Source: Vibrio sp. 14G-20
GTDB lineage: Bacteria > Pseudomonadota > Gammaproteobacteria > Enterobacterales > Vibrionaceae
Assembly: GCF_026241515.1 (NCBI RefSeq)
Contig: NZ_JAPHPW010000004.1
Location: forward strand, 211,207 to 275,206
Direction of reading: 5' to 3'
Length of the DNA: 64,000 nt
Under the pieces are notes generated by a model that worked only from the letters and a program-made list of their open reading frames with translations, searched no databases and was not told the origin of the DNA. Both the position numbers and the translations under genes were made by a program. Shown piece after piece: positions 35,001 to 43,784 of the stretch (positions within the stretch are counted from its first letter, which is position 1; the number at the start of each line of letters is the position of its first letter).

Positions 35001-35106
35001 CAATATACCAGTTTCTCCAGAAGACTTAACGAGCAAGCATCAGATAATTCCAAGGAACCACAAGAACGCTAGACCGTAACGATATTTCACCTCGAAATAT
35101 ACACAT

Positions 35107-35136
35107 GAAAAGGCCCCGCGATTGCGAGGCCTTATT
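35107..35136 (-). terminator. Hairpin after the EamA exporter gene
   Basis: AAGGCCcCGC-GATT-GCGaGGCCTT with one internal mismatch, followed on the minus strand by TTCATG. The A-run before it on the plus strand supplies the T-run on the minus strand. It closes the leftward EamA gene. Confidence 0.55.
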
Positions 35137-35199
35137 TCATTAATCAACACTGTAGCTTCAATGATTAGTTTACATTGCGCTTCTTTACCGCGAACGACA

Positions 35200-36114
35200 T
35201 CATGATTGTTTGGCGAGTTTCCCTTCCGCTTCTTTGTCATCTACTGTTTTTGAGGTCGCTGCCTTCGCAGGTTTCACGATTAAGCCAATCCCAACTAAAA
35301 ACAGCACCGATGCAACCACTTGGGCGACTGACAATACTTCGTCATACATAAAGTAACCGCTGATCAATGCGAAGATTGGTACTAGTAAGGTTAATGGTGC
35401 GGTCGTGCTTAACGGATATTGGATTAACAACTTATTCCACACCCAGTAACCAAACAATGTGGTTGGGTAAGCCTGAAACAACACAGCAATCGTTGTGTTC
35501 CAATCCCATTGTTCAATCCCCTGCCAGATGATTTGCTCACCGTGTAACATCACAGCAAACAACACCAACGGCACTGGCGCAAACAACATTCCCCATACAT
35601 TGAATGCAAAAGCCTGCTTAGTTTTAGATGCCTTAACAATTACGCCCATTAGTGTCCAACTGCACGCCGCAATCATAATCAAGACAACACCATTAACGGT
35701 GACATTACTCTTTGCCGCCGAGACTAAGACCGCAAGTGCACACATAGCTAACAGAGCACCCATTAACTTACGAACCGACGCACTTTCTTTGAAAACCCAT
35801 ACCCCAACGGCCATACCGATTAATACGTTGGTAGAAAGCAATACCGACGACAACCCTGATGAGAGTCCTGCTGTTATTGACCATGAAGCCATACCCCAAA
35901 TACCCACACCAAACACGAAGCCATAACTCACTAAATAGCGCCACGCGACATTCGGTCTGGCTACAAAAAATATCACTGGAATCACCGCTAGCGAGAAACG
36001 CGCAGCCGTTGCCAACAAAGGATGCACATTGGTCACACCCATTTTTATCATCGAGAAATTGAATCCCCATATTGCCATCACGAACACCGCTAACAACAAA
36101 TCATTTCTTTTCAT
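35200..36114 (-). CDS. EamA (drug/metabolite exporter) family transporter
   Basis: 304 residues from the ATG at 36114, which has AGGAGGGGTCAGT just before it; the longer frame to 36225 is unlikely because it would cover the regulatory repeats. Ten hydrophobic segments in two EamA repeats are visible, with the typical first repeat VMAIWGFNFSMIKMGV and FSLAVIPVIFFV. Such proteins export amino acids or related metabolites. It is divergent from a MocR-type regulator, with two copies of a putative binding repeat between them, so that regulator probably controls it. Substrate unknown. Confidence 0.88.
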   Translation of the reverse strand: MKRNDLLLAVFVMAIWGFNFSMIKMGVTNVHPLLATAARFSLAVIPVIFFVARPNVAWRYLVSYGFVFGVGIWGMASWSITAGLSSGLSSVLLSTNVLIGMAVGVWVFKESASVRKLMGALLAMCALAVLVSAAKSNVTVNGVVLIMIAACSWTLMGVIVKASKTKQAFAFNVWGMLFAPVPLVLFAVMLHGEQIIWQGIEQWDWNTTIAVLFQAYPTTLFGYWVWNKLLIQYPLSTTAPLTLLVPIFALISGYFMYDEVLSVAQVVASVLFLVGIGLIVKPAKAATSKTVDDKEAEGKLAKQS

Positions 36115-36151
36115 ACTGACCCCTCCTATGTTTTGAAAGAGTATCCCTTGA

Positions 36152-36199
36152 ACAATAAAACCGGTACAGATACAATTTTTACAATAAAAACCAGTACAG
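36152..36199. promoter_or_regulatory. Direct-repeat operator for the MocR-type regulator
   Basis: Two direct repeats, ACAATAAAACCGGTACAG (36152-36169) and ACAATAAAAACCAGTACAG (36181-36199), end 30 bases apart, three helical turns. They occupy the gap between the divergent exporter and regulator genes. MocR/PdxR-type proteins typically bind such paired direct repeats containing CTGTACYGG. Confidence 0.75.
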
Positions 36200-36217
36200 T
36201 TAACAACGGTCGTGACC

Positions 36218-37606
36218 ATGAGCATCTACAGAAAACTTGCGAATCAGTTCATTGATGAGATTGAAACCGGGAAAAGGCCAGAGGGTGGGCGCATGCCTTC
36301 GCTTCGTCAATTAGCTAAACAGCAAGCCATCAGCATGTCGACCGTAGTAAGCTGTTACCAAGAGTTAGAATCACAGGGTTGGATTCACTCTCGCCCGCAA
36401 GCGGGGTATTTTGTCTCACCTCACAAGCCTGTTCATTCAACGCCTGAGTGGGCACAGTTTGAGAGTAAAGTTTCCAAAGTTAGACAAACTTCATCGACTC
36501 ACAACTCAATCAATGGACCTTTAGGAGTCTCTAGCACCACCAATGATGAACAATCGATTGTTGAGCTAGAACGCAGCTTCCGCCGTTCTATCAAACGTAT
36601 GGGCGACAGGCTTAATCACTACCCTGATACACAGGGCGAGCCGATGTTAAGACAAGCTTTGTCCACCCACTTTGCCAAGCTTGATATCCACTTTTCACTT
36701 GAAGATATGGTGATCACTGCAGGCTGCATGTCGGCGATTAAAGCCGCTCTCGAATCCTGTACCAAAGAAGGCGATACCATTGCCATCAGTTCTCCTTGCT
36801 TCAACGGTATTTTGGAGTTGCTCGGCAAGATGTCACGCCAGATCATCGAGATCCCGTCTTTGGATGACGGTATCGACCTAAAACAACTGGAAGCACATCT
36901 GAAAAACAAACGTGTGAATGCCGCTATCTTCTGTACCTCTCATATGAACCCTCAAGGGATCAATATGTCTGCCAGCCAAAAGCAGAAATTGGCGGCACTG
37001 GCGAATGAATATCGAGTACCGATCATCGAAGACGATGTGTATTTGGAGTTGTCATACTCATCACACACGCCACTGCCAGCGAAATACTACGACAAAGGCG
37101 GATACGTGTTGTGGTGTGGGTCGGTATCGAAAAGCCTTTCACCCAGTTATCGTTTAGGCTGGTGTTTACCAGGAAGGTACATAGACGAGTACAAGGCTCA
37201 GTTTTCTGCTGCGAGTTATGGTGTTGCCCTGCCGACTCAACTTGCGGTTGCTGACTTTATCGAGTCTGGCCAATACGCCAAACACGTTAGAAGAAGGTGT
37301 ACACAGATCCTCTCTTTGCGTCAGCAATACCTCAGCTATTTAGCCCAACACCTTCCTAAGGATGTGAAGATCAGTAACCCACAAGGTGGCATGGTGCTTT
37401 GGCTACAAATACCCAATCTAAATCAACAAACTTTTACTCAAGCGGTAGCTGATCAAAACCTTGATATCAGGCTTGGCCATCTGTTCAGCACTCTTGATCT
37501 CTATAGTAACTGTCTACGCATCAATTTTGGTTATTCGTTAGAGGAGGAAGCTAAGCAGCAGTTAGATGACTTGATTAGGCTTATCCACCAATGCGTGAAC
37601 GGTTAG
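36218..37606 (+). CDS. MocR/PdxR-type PLP-dependent transcriptional regulator
   Basis: 462 residues. A GntR-type winged helix is at the N terminus (GGRMPSLRQLAKQQAISMSTVVSCYQELESQGW), then an aminotransferase-fold domain: YPDTQGEPMLRQALS, PIIEDDVYLEL and the PLP-lysine motif SVSKSLSPSYRLGW. Such regulators sense pyridoxal phosphate adducts. The divergent EamA exporter and the repeat pair at 36152-36199 suggest it controls that exporter. I chose ATG 36218; a GTG at 36212 is a possible alternative and neither has a strong ribosome site. Confidence 0.9.
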   Translation: MSIYRKLANQFIDEIETGKRPEGGRMPSLRQLAKQQAISMSTVVSCYQELESQGWIHSRPQAGYFVSPHKPVHSTPEWAQFESKVSKVRQTSSTHNSINGPLGVSSTTNDEQSIVELERSFRRSIKRMGDRLNHYPDTQGEPMLRQALSTHFAKLDIHFSLEDMVITAGCMSAIKAALESCTKEGDTIAISSPCFNGILELLGKMSRQIIEIPSLDDGIDLKQLEAHLKNKRVNAAIFCTSHMNPQGINMSASQKQKLAALANEYRVPIIEDDVYLELSYSSHTPLPAKYYDKGGYVLWCGSVSKSLSPSYRLGWCLPGRYIDEYKAQFSAASYGVALPTQLAVADFIESGQYAKHVRRRCTQILSLRQQYLSYLAQHLPKDVKISNPQGGMVLWLQIPNLNQQTFTQAVADQNLDIRLGHLFSTLDLYSNCLRINFGYSLEEEAKQQLDDLIRLIHQCVNG

Positions 37607-37916
37607 CCTGACCTAATCCAATTTACTCATAATAAGCACGCATTAGTTGTTTGAGTTCGACTTTATCATGGCCGTCTTTGATGGCTTTTGTTCATAACTT
37701 TTTCATAGCTATTTGTCATAAAGGAAGAGGCTATTATTCCGATTTAACCTAGGCTAAAGCCCCAAACCGTAAGGAAATCCATTCGCCTCAAAACCCTTAA
37801 ATGCTGAGTTTGCAAGCACCCACAAAATTATGCAACTTGGCTAATGACACATCACTTTTTATCTTCAATATACAGCCGTCAGCGCTGGCGTTATCCTGTA
37901 TTTGAAGAGAACTATT
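37607..37916. other. Upstream region of cqsA
   Basis: About 310 bases, no supported ORF. It should hold the cqsA promoter; TTTGAAGAGAACT precedes the ATG. No Qrr-type small RNA or LuxR-type box was recognised. Confidence 0.4.
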
Positions 37917-39098
37917 ATGAGTGATAAAACCAAAAACAAACCATTACCTTCCTTTATTGAAGAACGCTTGAGCTTCTATATTCAAGACCTAATTACCCAG
38001 AACCAAAGCCAAAAACACTTGGTATTGGGTAAACGTCCATCGCGCGACGCCGTTGTCTTGCAAAGCAATGATTATTTGTCTTTGTCGCACAACAAAGCAA
38101 TCCAACAAGCTCACCAAGCTGCGATCTGTGAGCACGATGACAACGTCGTGATGTCTGCGATTTTCTTACAAGATGCAGACTCTAAACCTGCGTTTGAAAC
38201 CGAACTCGCGAACTATGTTGGAATGGAAAGTTGCCTACTTTCTCAGTCTGGTTGGGCAGCCAATATTGGGTTGCTTCAAACGATCTGTCCGCCAAATACG
38301 CCTGTGTATATCGACTTCTTTGCACACATGTCGCTATGGGAAGGTATTCGCGCGGCGGGTGCGACGGCTCACCCATTTATGCATAACAATATGAGTCATT
38401 TACGTAAGCAACTGGAACGTCATGGTTCCGGTGTGATTGTTGTCGACTCGGTTTACAGCACCATCGGTACCATTGCCCCGCTCCGCGACATCTACGAAAT
38501 GGCGCATGAGTTTGACTGCGCTGTTATCGTCGATGAATCGCACTCATTAGGAACGCACGGTGAAAAAGGTGCAGGCTTGGTGCAAGCTCTCGGGCTCAAT
38601 GACCGAGTCGACTTTATCACGGTCAGCTTAGCCAAAACCTTCGCTTATCGTGCAGGCGCGATCCTTGGGCCCAAACAGCTATCCGATACTTTGCCGTTTG
38701 TCGCTTATCCCGCCATTTTTAGCTCAACTGTGTTGCCGCAAGAGGTGATTCGTTTAGAGAAAACATTGGAGGTGATTAAAGGTGCAGATGACAAACGAGA
38801 AACCCTGTTTAAGCGAGCACAATCGCTCATTACGGGTTTAAAGCGGATCGGCTTTAACATCCGTAGTGAATCTCAAATCGTCTCGCTAGAGTGCGGTAAT
38901 GAAAGAAATACAGAGCGAGTACGCGATTTCCTTGAAGAGCGGGATGTGTTCGGCGCAGTGTTCTGCCGTCCAGCGACGGGTAAGAATAAGAACATCATCC
39001 GATTTTCAGTGAATGCTGACATGACGCTACGAGACATTGACCATGTGCTCACGGTTTGTCACGAGGCGTACCATCACCCAGAGTTAGAATTCGTGTAA
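37917..39098 (+). CDS. cqsA: CAI-1 autoinducer synthase
   Basis: 393 residues, close to V. cholerae CqsA (389). An alpha-oxoamine-synthase-type PLP enzyme: LQSNDYLSLSHN, VDESHSLGTHG near 205-215 and the PLP lysine at Lys240 in SLAKTFAYRAG. CqsA condenses an acyl-CoA with S-adenosylmethionine to make the precursor of the alpha-hydroxyketone signal CAI-1. The ATG at 37917 has GAAGAGAA upstream; a TTG further upstream is less likely. It is convergent with cqsS, the receptor gene, as in other vibrios. This identifies the window as Vibrio with good confidence. Confidence 0.95.
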   Translation: MSDKTKNKPLPSFIEERLSFYIQDLITQNQSQKHLVLGKRPSRDAVVLQSNDYLSLSHNKAIQQAHQAAICEHDDNVVMSAIFLQDADSKPAFETELANYVGMESCLLSQSGWAANIGLLQTICPPNTPVYIDFFAHMSLWEGIRAAGATAHPFMHNNMSHLRKQLERHGSGVIVVDSVYSTIGTIAPLRDIYEMAHEFDCAVIVDESHSLGTHGEKGAGLVQALGLNDRVDFITVSLAKTFAYRAGAILGPKQLSDTLPFVAYPAIFSSTVLPQEVIRLEKTLEVIKGADDKRETLFKRAQSLITGLKRIGFNIRSESQIVSLECGNERNTERVRDFLEERDVFGAVFCRPATGKNKNIIRFSVNADMTLRDIDHVLTVCHEAYHHPELEFV

Positions 39099-39161
39099 CT
39101 CTGTACGCACAAATTCTATAACTAACGGCAGGACTGAATGGACGCTATCATGTCGCGATAC

Positions 39162-39195
39162 AAAAAGAGCCCAGCAATTCGCTGAGCTCTTTCTT
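39162..39195. terminator. Terminator between cqsA and cqsS
   Basis: AAAAAGAGCcCAGC-GAATT-like loop-GCTGaGCTCTTT with one mismatch, followed by CTT on the plus strand and by TTTTTG on the minus strand. It can serve both convergent genes. Confidence 0.7.
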
Positions 39196-39196
39196 G

Positions 39197-39294
39197 AATC
39201 CATGCCTACCCAATACCCCTGTACTTCAGACTGTTACATCCACTAAATCCATGCCTACCCAATACCCCTGTACTTCAGACTGTTACATCCACTA
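39197..39294. repeat. Perfect 49-base tandem duplication at the cqsS stop codon
   Basis: Positions 39197-39245 and 39246-39294 are identical 49-base copies, each starting AATCCATGCC and ending ATCCACTA; the next six bases (AATCCA) begin a third copy that runs into the cqsS coding end. The stop of cqsS is the last three bases of the second copy, so the gene product is unchanged. Confidence 0.95.
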
Positions 39295-41340
39295 AATCCA
39301 GTGAGCTATTTTATCGAACAGTCGGTTTTTATCTGCGGGCTTGACGATGAAATCAGACATGCCTGATGATTCCATTTTCTCCAAAGTGACCGGCGAACTG
39401 TCACCGGTATGGGCAATAATCGGTACAGAAGAGTATGCCTTGTTGGCACTTCGAATTCGGCGGGATGCTTCCACACCATCCATGATTGGCATTTCGATAT
39501 CCATGAGAATCAAGTCAATATCATCATTATCCAAAGCGTCTAATGCTTGTTGGCCATCCTCTTTCTGCACAACATCAAACCCCTGTTTTTCCAATAACAT
39601 CGCAGTAAATCGGCGTAGAGATTCGTTGTCATCCACCACCATGATCGTACGCTTATTCGTAGCCTCTAGCGGTTTTACCGGCACAGACGGCATCACGTAA
39701 TTGGAATCAAACAGTAAACGATCGATGGTCGCTTTGGTATTGAGTAGCCAAACTTGTGTTTCCACCCAAATAGGCTCGAAAGAAACGTTACGTACACGCC
39801 TAATCGGATGATGCTCATAAAGGTAAATGATTCGAGCTTCGGTAAACGAAAGCAGTGACTCAATTCTCTCCAAACAGCTAACTCGTAGATCCAAGCTCTC
39901 CATATCCACGAATACCAAATCAAATTCGAACTGATATTCCTTATTTTTAAGCGCAGAGGCGACATCCATAATAGTGACGTCAAAGCCCATAAAACGCGAC
40001 ATCTCGGTCATTTTACTGGTCAGAACCTTCTGGTCACTGATCATCACTACAGTCTTTAACTTAGTCAGTTCGCTCTTAATTTCTTCCACTGAATTGGATG
40101 TCAGAGATGGGAACGTCATCGTGAACTGCGTCCATTGTTCCACTTCCGACTGACATTTAATTTCGCCACCAAATGAGCGCATTACCTTCTGACAGAAGGG
40201 CAAACCTAAACCGTAATTACCCGATTGGCCTGTGGTGTAGAAATCTTGGAAGATGCGGCGAATCACATCGCTTGATATGCCAGATCCGTTATCCGTCACC
40301 ATGATTTGATTGGTTACTTCATCACTGCACATCGTGACATGAATATGGAAATCTTCAGGGCTGCGATGATGGAATGCGTTCTTGAACAGGTTATACATCA
40401 CATACTTCAACAAGGTATCGCTGCCTAAGAAGTCAAAGCCGCTTTGTACGTCTAAAGAGATTGCAGATTTATCGGCTGCGCGCTTGTAGTTAAAGCTGAC
40501 TATCGAATCCTCAACGACCGCTTGCGCCGAATGCTTTTTAAAGGTCGAGCGAGATACACGATTTTCATCAATTGAAGTCAGTAGCAGATCAATCGTTTCG
40601 TTACCGGAATGAATGATCTCCATCGCTTCATCACCCACTTCTCGCAACTGGATAACGTCTTCATTGCTCAGCGCATATTGCCCTTTATGGTCGCCACTTT
40701 TAGGGTTCGGCAGTATGGATTGTATGACATCTATCGAGGTCAATAAACCACTTAACGGGTTTCGCATCTCATGGGCAATACCGGCACCAAAAGACTTCGC
40801 CAGTGACACCTTATTTTCATGTTCCATCTGATTACGGAAGTAGAATAAGTTACCGAATAAGTAGATAAACAAAAAGATTGGCACATGCGTCCAATCCATT
40901 GTGAGCTCTAGGTAGAAACCTTGTGCCACCCAAGCACATAACGTCGCAATTCCGATTCCGGCAAAAGTTTGAGCGAACATAACTTTAGTGACGTGCACCA
41001 ACAAAATATGCAGGAATATAGCCGACATGAAAGACATGACCCAAACGTTGGACCAATTGTTCATCAGCAACATATAAAAGAAGAAACCCGGCAAACAGAT
41101 AGTTACAGCGACTTGATAATAAGCCGGAAGGTATTTTCGCCATTCAAATGGGACGCGATTGCGAAATATAATGCCAAAAAACAATACCGAACACGCTAGA
41201 CGCAGCGGTAGGTTTTCATAAGGTTGAGGGAACAAAAATTCCCACACAATGTAGTAAATGGGAAAGCCGACAAAGCCCATCCAACCCACGAGGGTAAGGT
41301 TTGGTTCTGCGTACTGGTAAACTTTACGAATCGCGTTCAT
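39292..41340 (-). CDS. cqsS: CAI-1 receptor, hybrid sensor histidine kinase
   Basis: 682 residues. Six or so membrane helices fill residues 1-170; the phospho-acceptor His190 is in AHEMRNPLSGL; the ATPase part has MYNLFKNAFHH and DNGSGISSDV; the C-terminal receiver has Asp614 in DLILMDIEMP. V. cholerae CqsS uses H194 and D618, a constant offset of four. CqsS switches between kinase and phosphatase on CAI-1 binding and feeds LuxU and LuxO. The residue aligned with V. cholerae Cys170 would be Phe166, the V. harveyi-like state. It is convergent with cqsA. Confidence 0.94.
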   Translation of the reverse strand: MNAIRKVYQYAEPNLTLVGWMGFVGFPIYYIVWEFLFPQPYENLPLRLACSVLFFGIIFRNRVPFEWRKYLPAYYQVAVTICLPGFFFYMLLMNNWSNVWVMSFMSAIFLHILLVHVTKVMFAQTFAGIGIATLCAWVAQGFYLELTMDWTHVPIFLFIYLFGNLFYFRNQMEHENKVSLAKSFGAGIAHEMRNPLSGLLTSIDVIQSILPNPKSGDHKGQYALSNEDVIQLREVGDEAMEIIHSGNETIDLLLTSIDENRVSRSTFKKHSAQAVVEDSIVSFNYKRAADKSAISLDVQSGFDFLGSDTLLKYVMYNLFKNAFHHRSPEDFHIHVTMCSDEVTNQIMVTDNGSGISSDVIRRIFQDFYTTGQSGNYGLGLPFCQKVMRSFGGEIKCQSEVEQWTQFTMTFPSLTSNSVEEIKSELTKLKTVVMISDQKVLTSKMTEMSRFMGFDVTIMDVASALKNKEYQFEFDLVFVDMESLDLRVSCLERIESLLSFTEARIIYLYEHHPIRRVRNVSFEPIWVETQVWLLNTKATIDRLLFDSNYVMPSVPVKPLEATNKRTIMVVDDNESLRRFTAMLLEKQGFDVVQKEDGQQALDALDNDDIDLILMDIEMPIMDGVEASRRIRSANKAYSSVPIIAHTGDSSPVTLEKMESSGMSDFIVKPADKNRLFDKIAHWI

Positions 41341-41594
41341 ACGAATTACTTTGTTCTCTAAGCCCTGACGTTTATCAATTCTATGATTTAGTTTTTATAC
41401 TTATAATTTGGCGCCGATTATATTACACATCACCTCCGAGCAGTGAGGTTTCAATCAAATATGTATTAACGCTTTTGTTTTAATTATTGACTAGGTGAAT
41501 GAAGTCTCAGTTTTATATTCTAATTCAGACACTAAACCTGAGTTCCTAAGATTTGTCCGCTAGCGTTTACACCAATTACCCCTCTTACTTACCA

Positions 41595-42410
41595 TTATGT
41601 CACTGTAACGCGATGCATCTTTCTTGGGGTATCGCCGTAATCAATCACCGCATAATGTTGAGTGACTCTATTATCCCATATCGCCATTGAGCCTTTGCCC
41701 CATTTAAAACGAACTTGAAACTCGGGACGTCGTGCAATTTCAAACAGTTGGCAGAGCAACTCATCACTTTCTTGACGAGGCAGTTCGTTGATATAGCGAG
41801 TAAACTGCTCATTGATATAAAGCGTTTCCTTTCCTGTTTCAGGATGAATTTGAACAACGGGGTGAACCACTGGCGGATTCTCCTGTGCTGTTTTAATTAA
41901 GGATTTGTGCCAATCAAGCTCAATTTGATCTGACTCTATACCTTCAAAAGCCACCAGCGAGTGAGTCGCTGATAAGCCTCTCAGTTTTGTTTTCATATCT
42001 TCATTTAGAGATTCAAAAACCGCCGTCATAGAACACCAGATCGTATCACCACCGACGCTTGGAATGTGTTGAGCATGTAACAGGGAAGCTTTCGACGGCA
42101 AGCTGCGCCACGTTAAGTCGGTATGCCAATAACTTTCCATTGGCGCATTGCCTCGGGTTGTTTCAATCAGGCTCACCTGAGGCGCACTTTCCACATGAGG
42201 GAAGAAAGGATGTACAGGCTCTAACGTTCCAAAACGTTCTGCAATCTCCAAGTGTTGTTCTGGAGACAAAGTCTGCCCGTCGAGAAAGATCACTTGATGG
42301 GTAATAAGTGCCTGATACACCTTATCGAGTTCATCAGCACCGCAGGCCGAAAGACCTAATCCGTAGATGCGAGCGCCGATGTGAGGAGTAATGGGTTCTA
42401 TTTTCAACAT
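41595..42410 (-). CDS. TauD/TfdA family 2-oxoglutarate-dependent dioxygenase
   Basis: 271 residues. The iron triad is in SYWHTDLTW (His, Asp) and RVTQHYAV (distal His); the 2-oxoglutarate-binding Arg is in PRKMHRVTV. The N terminus IEPITPHIGARIYGL is the usual TauD start. The enzymes hydroxylate taurine, alkylsulfonates or related substrates; taurine is plausible, but other members act on different compounds. No tauABC genes are next to it. It lies after the gene for a degenerate MBL-fold protein, separated by a terminator. Confidence 0.85.
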   Translation of the reverse strand: MLKIEPITPHIGARIYGLGLSACGADELDKVYQALITHQVIFLDGQTLSPEQHLEIAERFGTLEPVHPFFPHVESAPQVSLIETTRGNAPMESYWHTDLTWRSLPSKASLLHAQHIPSVGGDTIWCSMTAVFESLNEDMKTKLRGLSATHSLVAFEGIESDQIELDWHKSLIKTAQENPPVVHPVVQIHPETGKETLYINEQFTRYINELPRQESDELLCQLFEIARRPEFQVRFKWGKGSMAIWDNRVTQHYAVIDYGDTPRKMHRVTVT

Positions 42411-42721
42411 ACTTTCGCTTTTTGGTGATATTGAGTTGCGGGGCTGATCTGGCTATTAAGCAAATCTGACTACTAACGAGTAAACCGGGAAAATGCAGAT
42501 TTTCTTTCCCACTTGAAATAGAAAATCTCTTCTCCGAAACAAAAAAAGAGCCCCTAAGCTGGAGCTCTTTTTGTTTTTTGATACTTCCTGTATCCATAGA
42601 CAAGTCCAATCTGTAGTACTTTCACTGAAAGCCAGATCATCGATATCTCCAGTTGTGTATCACCAATAAATCTAGCATACAATCTTCAAACTGTTCTGCG
42701 ACACAACCGAGATTATCAACT
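42411..42721. other. Intergenic region holding a terminator
   Basis: About 310 bases between two leftward genes. It contains the terminator of the MBL-fold gene at 42543-42572 and must contain the promoter of the dioxygenase gene. No supported ORF. Confidence 0.5.
42543..42572 (-). terminator. Terminator after the MBL-fold gene
   Basis: AAAAAGAGC...GCTCTTTTT nine-base stem with CC/GG extending it, T-run on the minus strand. Confidence 0.8.
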
Positions 42722-43624
42722 CTAGTGCCAAACCATCTCGCCGCTCAGCACTTTCGCACCCAGTTCTAGGTCGCCTTCCGTCGCCTTGAATTGTGGGTAT
42801 GCTTTCTTCATGTAATCACTGATATCAACAGACGTTGGCTTACTTGTACTTACCAGCGCATCTTCGATGTCAGCAACGTAATCCAATGTAAATTGAACGC
42901 CACTTGTACCCGTTGGCATTTCACCTAAATAGTGACCCGGAATCACCACCTCTGGCTCAAGAGCTTTCATACGCTCTAACGATTGTAACCACTGGCTACG
43001 AATCTCTTTCGATGCGGTATCTGCCATCCATACATGCACACCGCTATACACCGACACGCCACCAAATACGGTTTTTTCAGACGGAACCCATAGGTAAGCT
43101 TGGTGTGTGTTTATCTCTTTCACTTCGATGGTTTCACCTTCGATGTTCAACGTGGTGTCGTTAAGCACGGTTGGGACAATGACTTTAGACGGGGCGTTGT
43201 CTTCTAAGATTGGGCCCCAGTACTCTAGCTTTGCATCTTTAGTACGCTTGATGTGGGCAACGATCGCTTCACTGGCAACGACCTCAACGTTTGGAAATGC
43301 CGCAACAATCGGTTCTAAGCCAAAGTAGAAATCTGGGTCGCCACTGCTGATGTAAACCATCGATAGCTCTTTGCCTGTGGCTTTGATTTGCTCCACCAGC
43401 TTTTGCCCATCTGCGACGCTAAATTGTGTATCAAACAGAATCACTTCTTTCTCTCCCGAAACCAGTACAGAGGTTGCTGGGAATATCGCATTTTCACCCG
43501 GATTGTAATGAGTGATGTTTAGCTCAGCAGCAGAGACAATACTCGATGCCGCTAGCATGGCTCCTAAACTCATTGATCCTAAAAGCGCGGTTCTTGATAA
43601 AAGGATTTTAGATAACTTTTTCAT
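42722..43624 (-). CDS. Exported MBL-fold protein with degenerate metal site
   Basis: 300 residues with a signal peptide (cleavage near SAAELN, about residue 33). The fold is metallo-beta-lactamase (SVLVSGEKEVILFDTQFSVAD; VVIPGHYLG), but the HxHxDH motif reads SSGDPDF: only the Asp is kept, so normal dinuclear zinc binding is not expected. Similar proteins have been named Vmh family; function unknown. It is periplasmic or secreted. A LysR-type gene starts 161 bases away on the opposite strand and likely controls it. Confidence 0.75.
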   Translation of the reverse strand: MKKLSKILLSRTALLGSMSLGAMLAASSIVSAAELNITHYNPGENAIFPATSVLVSGEKEVILFDTQFSVADGQKLVEQIKATGKELSMVYISSGDPDFYFGLEPIVAAFPNVEVVASEAIVAHIKRTKDAKLEYWGPILEDNAPSKVIVPTVLNDTTLNIEGETIEVKEINTHQAYLWVPSEKTVFGGVSVYSGVHVWMADTASKEIRSQWLQSLERMKALEPEVVIPGHYLGEMPTGTSGVQFTLDYVADIEDALVSTSKPTSVDISDYMKKAYPQFKATEGDLELGAKVLSGEMVWH

Positions 43625-43784
43625 AGCTTTATTCCGTTATTAAGAGCTGAACGCCTGCCAACTCATTGAGTGTGCAAATATCTTATTTGATTGGAATTAG
43701 ATAAAATAGACATCAAATTAACTTTAACTGTTGCGGTTTTCGGACATATACTGAGATCTGTTTGACTCTCTAGGCAATAAAACA

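Noticed and set aside
36115..36225. Longer N terminus for the EamA exporter
   Set aside because: It would read through the direct-repeat operator and overlap the divergent regulator; the ATG at 36114 has an excellent ribosome site.
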